This document shows, one piece after another, positions 4,941 to 5,653 of a stretch of 5,653 bases of DNA. The notes under the pieces were generated by a model. The model was not told the DNA's origin. It saw nothing but the letters and a program-made list of their open reading frames with translations, and did no database searches. Position 1 is the first letter of the stretch; every line of letters begins with the position of its first letter. Both the position numbers and the translations under genes were made by a program. Origin of the DNA: Lachnospiraceae bacterium (GTDB lineage: Bacteria; Bacillota; Clostridia; Lachnospirales; Lachnospiraceae); assembly GCA_024403585.1 (NCBI GenBank), contig JAKSRN010000126.1, positions 1-5,653 on the forward strand. The letters are read 5' to 3'.

Positions 4941-5653
4941 ATGATGCTTTTTACTATTGATATCGGCAATACCAACGTTGTAGTAGGTGCTGTCGATGAA
5001 AAGCAGGTTCTCTTCAGAGAACGTATTCTGACCGACGCCACCCAGACCGTGCAGTGGTATGCCGATCAGATGTTAAAGAAACTGGCAGAGCACGGACTTC
5101 GACCATACGCTTTCGAAGGAGCGGTGATCGGTTCCGTAGTACCAACTGTCACAGAGCTTACCAAAAGAGCCTGGGAACAGATCAGTGGCCAGCAGCCCTT
5201 CGTCATTGGGAATGATGTAGAAACGGATCTTACTCTTGATATTGATGACCCGACAAAAATGGGACGTGACATATTAATCGGCGCAGTTGCAGCCGTCAGC
5301 ATGTACCCTCTTCCACTCATTGTCTTTGATGTAGGAACGGCTACAACCGTCTGTGTTGTAGATAAGAACAAAGTAATCCCTGGCTATATGATCATGCCGG
5401 GACCATATACTTCTTTAAACGCGCTGAGTTCCAAGGCCGCTCAGCTGCCTGAGATCACCTTCGATGAGCAGCCGCGCATGCTGGGCAAAAACACGGTAGA
5501 GTGTATGCGAAGCGGAATCATGTATGGCCATGCCTGCATGATGGAAGAGATCATCCGCCGCATCGAAACAGAAGAGCTGGGAGAGCCTGCAACAGTAGTT
5601 GCTACAGGCGGACCGGTAGCAGATGTTATTCCATTGATCCACCATGAGATCTT
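4941..5653 (+). CDS. coaX: Type III pantothenate kinase CoaX (3' end outside window)
   Basis: CoaX phosphorylates pantothenate with ATP, the first step from the vitamin to coenzyme A. Type III kinases belong to the ASKHA fold and, as known for the family, are not inhibited by CoA. The window shows 237 codons, roughly nine tenths of the usual length of about 255. Visible motifs are DIGNTN (7-12), the GADR region as MGRDI (107-111), FDVGTATT (129-136), PGYMIMPG (147-154), ALSSKAAQLP (161-170), GKNTVECMRSGIMYG (182-196) and VVATGG (219-224). The three conserved acidic residues are present (Asp7, Asp110, Asp130), but the Arg of GADR is Ile. Start: ATG ATG at 4941/4944; 4941 is preferred because GGAG lies 11 bases upstream, already a long spacing. 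The gene is divergent from coaBC, fitting a shared CoA locus. Confidence 0.9.
   Translation, partial: MMLFTIDIGNTNVVVGAVDEKQVLFRERILTDATQTVQWYADQMLKKLAEHGLRPYAFEGAVIGSVVPTVTELTKRAWEQISGQQPFVIGNDVETDLTLDIDDPTKMGRDILIGAVAAVSMYPLPLIVFDVGTATTVCVVDKNKVIPGYMIMPGPYTSLNALSSKAAQLPEITFDEQPRMLGKNTVECMRSGIMYGHACMMEEIIRRIETEELGEPATVVATGGPVADVIPLIHHEI

Overview
The window holds most of a pantothenate (vitamin B5) and coenzyme A biosynthesis locus from a low- to mid-GC Firmicute. A Clostridia member, most likely a gut Lachnospiraceae, fits best: Gram-positive style AGGAGG ribosome sites, sigma-A type promoters, a type III pantothenate kinase, a fused CoaBC, and the DUF2520-type ketopantoate reductase PanG in place of PanE. 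The taxon is inferred from gene content and style, not from a marker gene.

Layout. Positions 1-49 carry a strong intrinsic terminator for the minus strand. The minus-strand operon panG-panB-panC-panD occupies 3109 down to 75. panG and panB overlap by 4 bases (ATGA), panC and panD are 16 bases apart, and panB and panC are separated by 107 bases holding a strong hairpin. Positions 3110-3451 hold the operon's promoter, a long leader of about 180 nt, and a pair of matching palindromes, one of them over the -10 box. coaBC (3452-4651, minus) lies upstream of that, and its last 22 bases are repeated just past its stop codon. Positions 4652-4940 form a divergent control region with a promoter facing each way. 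The window ends inside a plus-strand type III pantothenate kinase gene, coaX.

How the genes work together. PanB makes ketopantoate from 2-oxoisovalerate. PanG (inferred) reduces it to pantoate. PanD makes beta-alanine from aspartate, and PanC joins the two into pantothenate. CoaX phosphorylates pantothenate, and CoaBC adds cysteine and decarboxylates the product to 4'-phosphopantetheine. Only the last two steps (CoaD, CoaE) are missing from the window.

The genes themselves are mostly ordinary. The points worth a second look are regulatory and evolutionary: the paired palindrome at the pan promoter, the 13-base inverted repeat at the coaBC promoter, the synonymous-only echo of the coaBC 3' end, and the altered GADR motif of CoaX.
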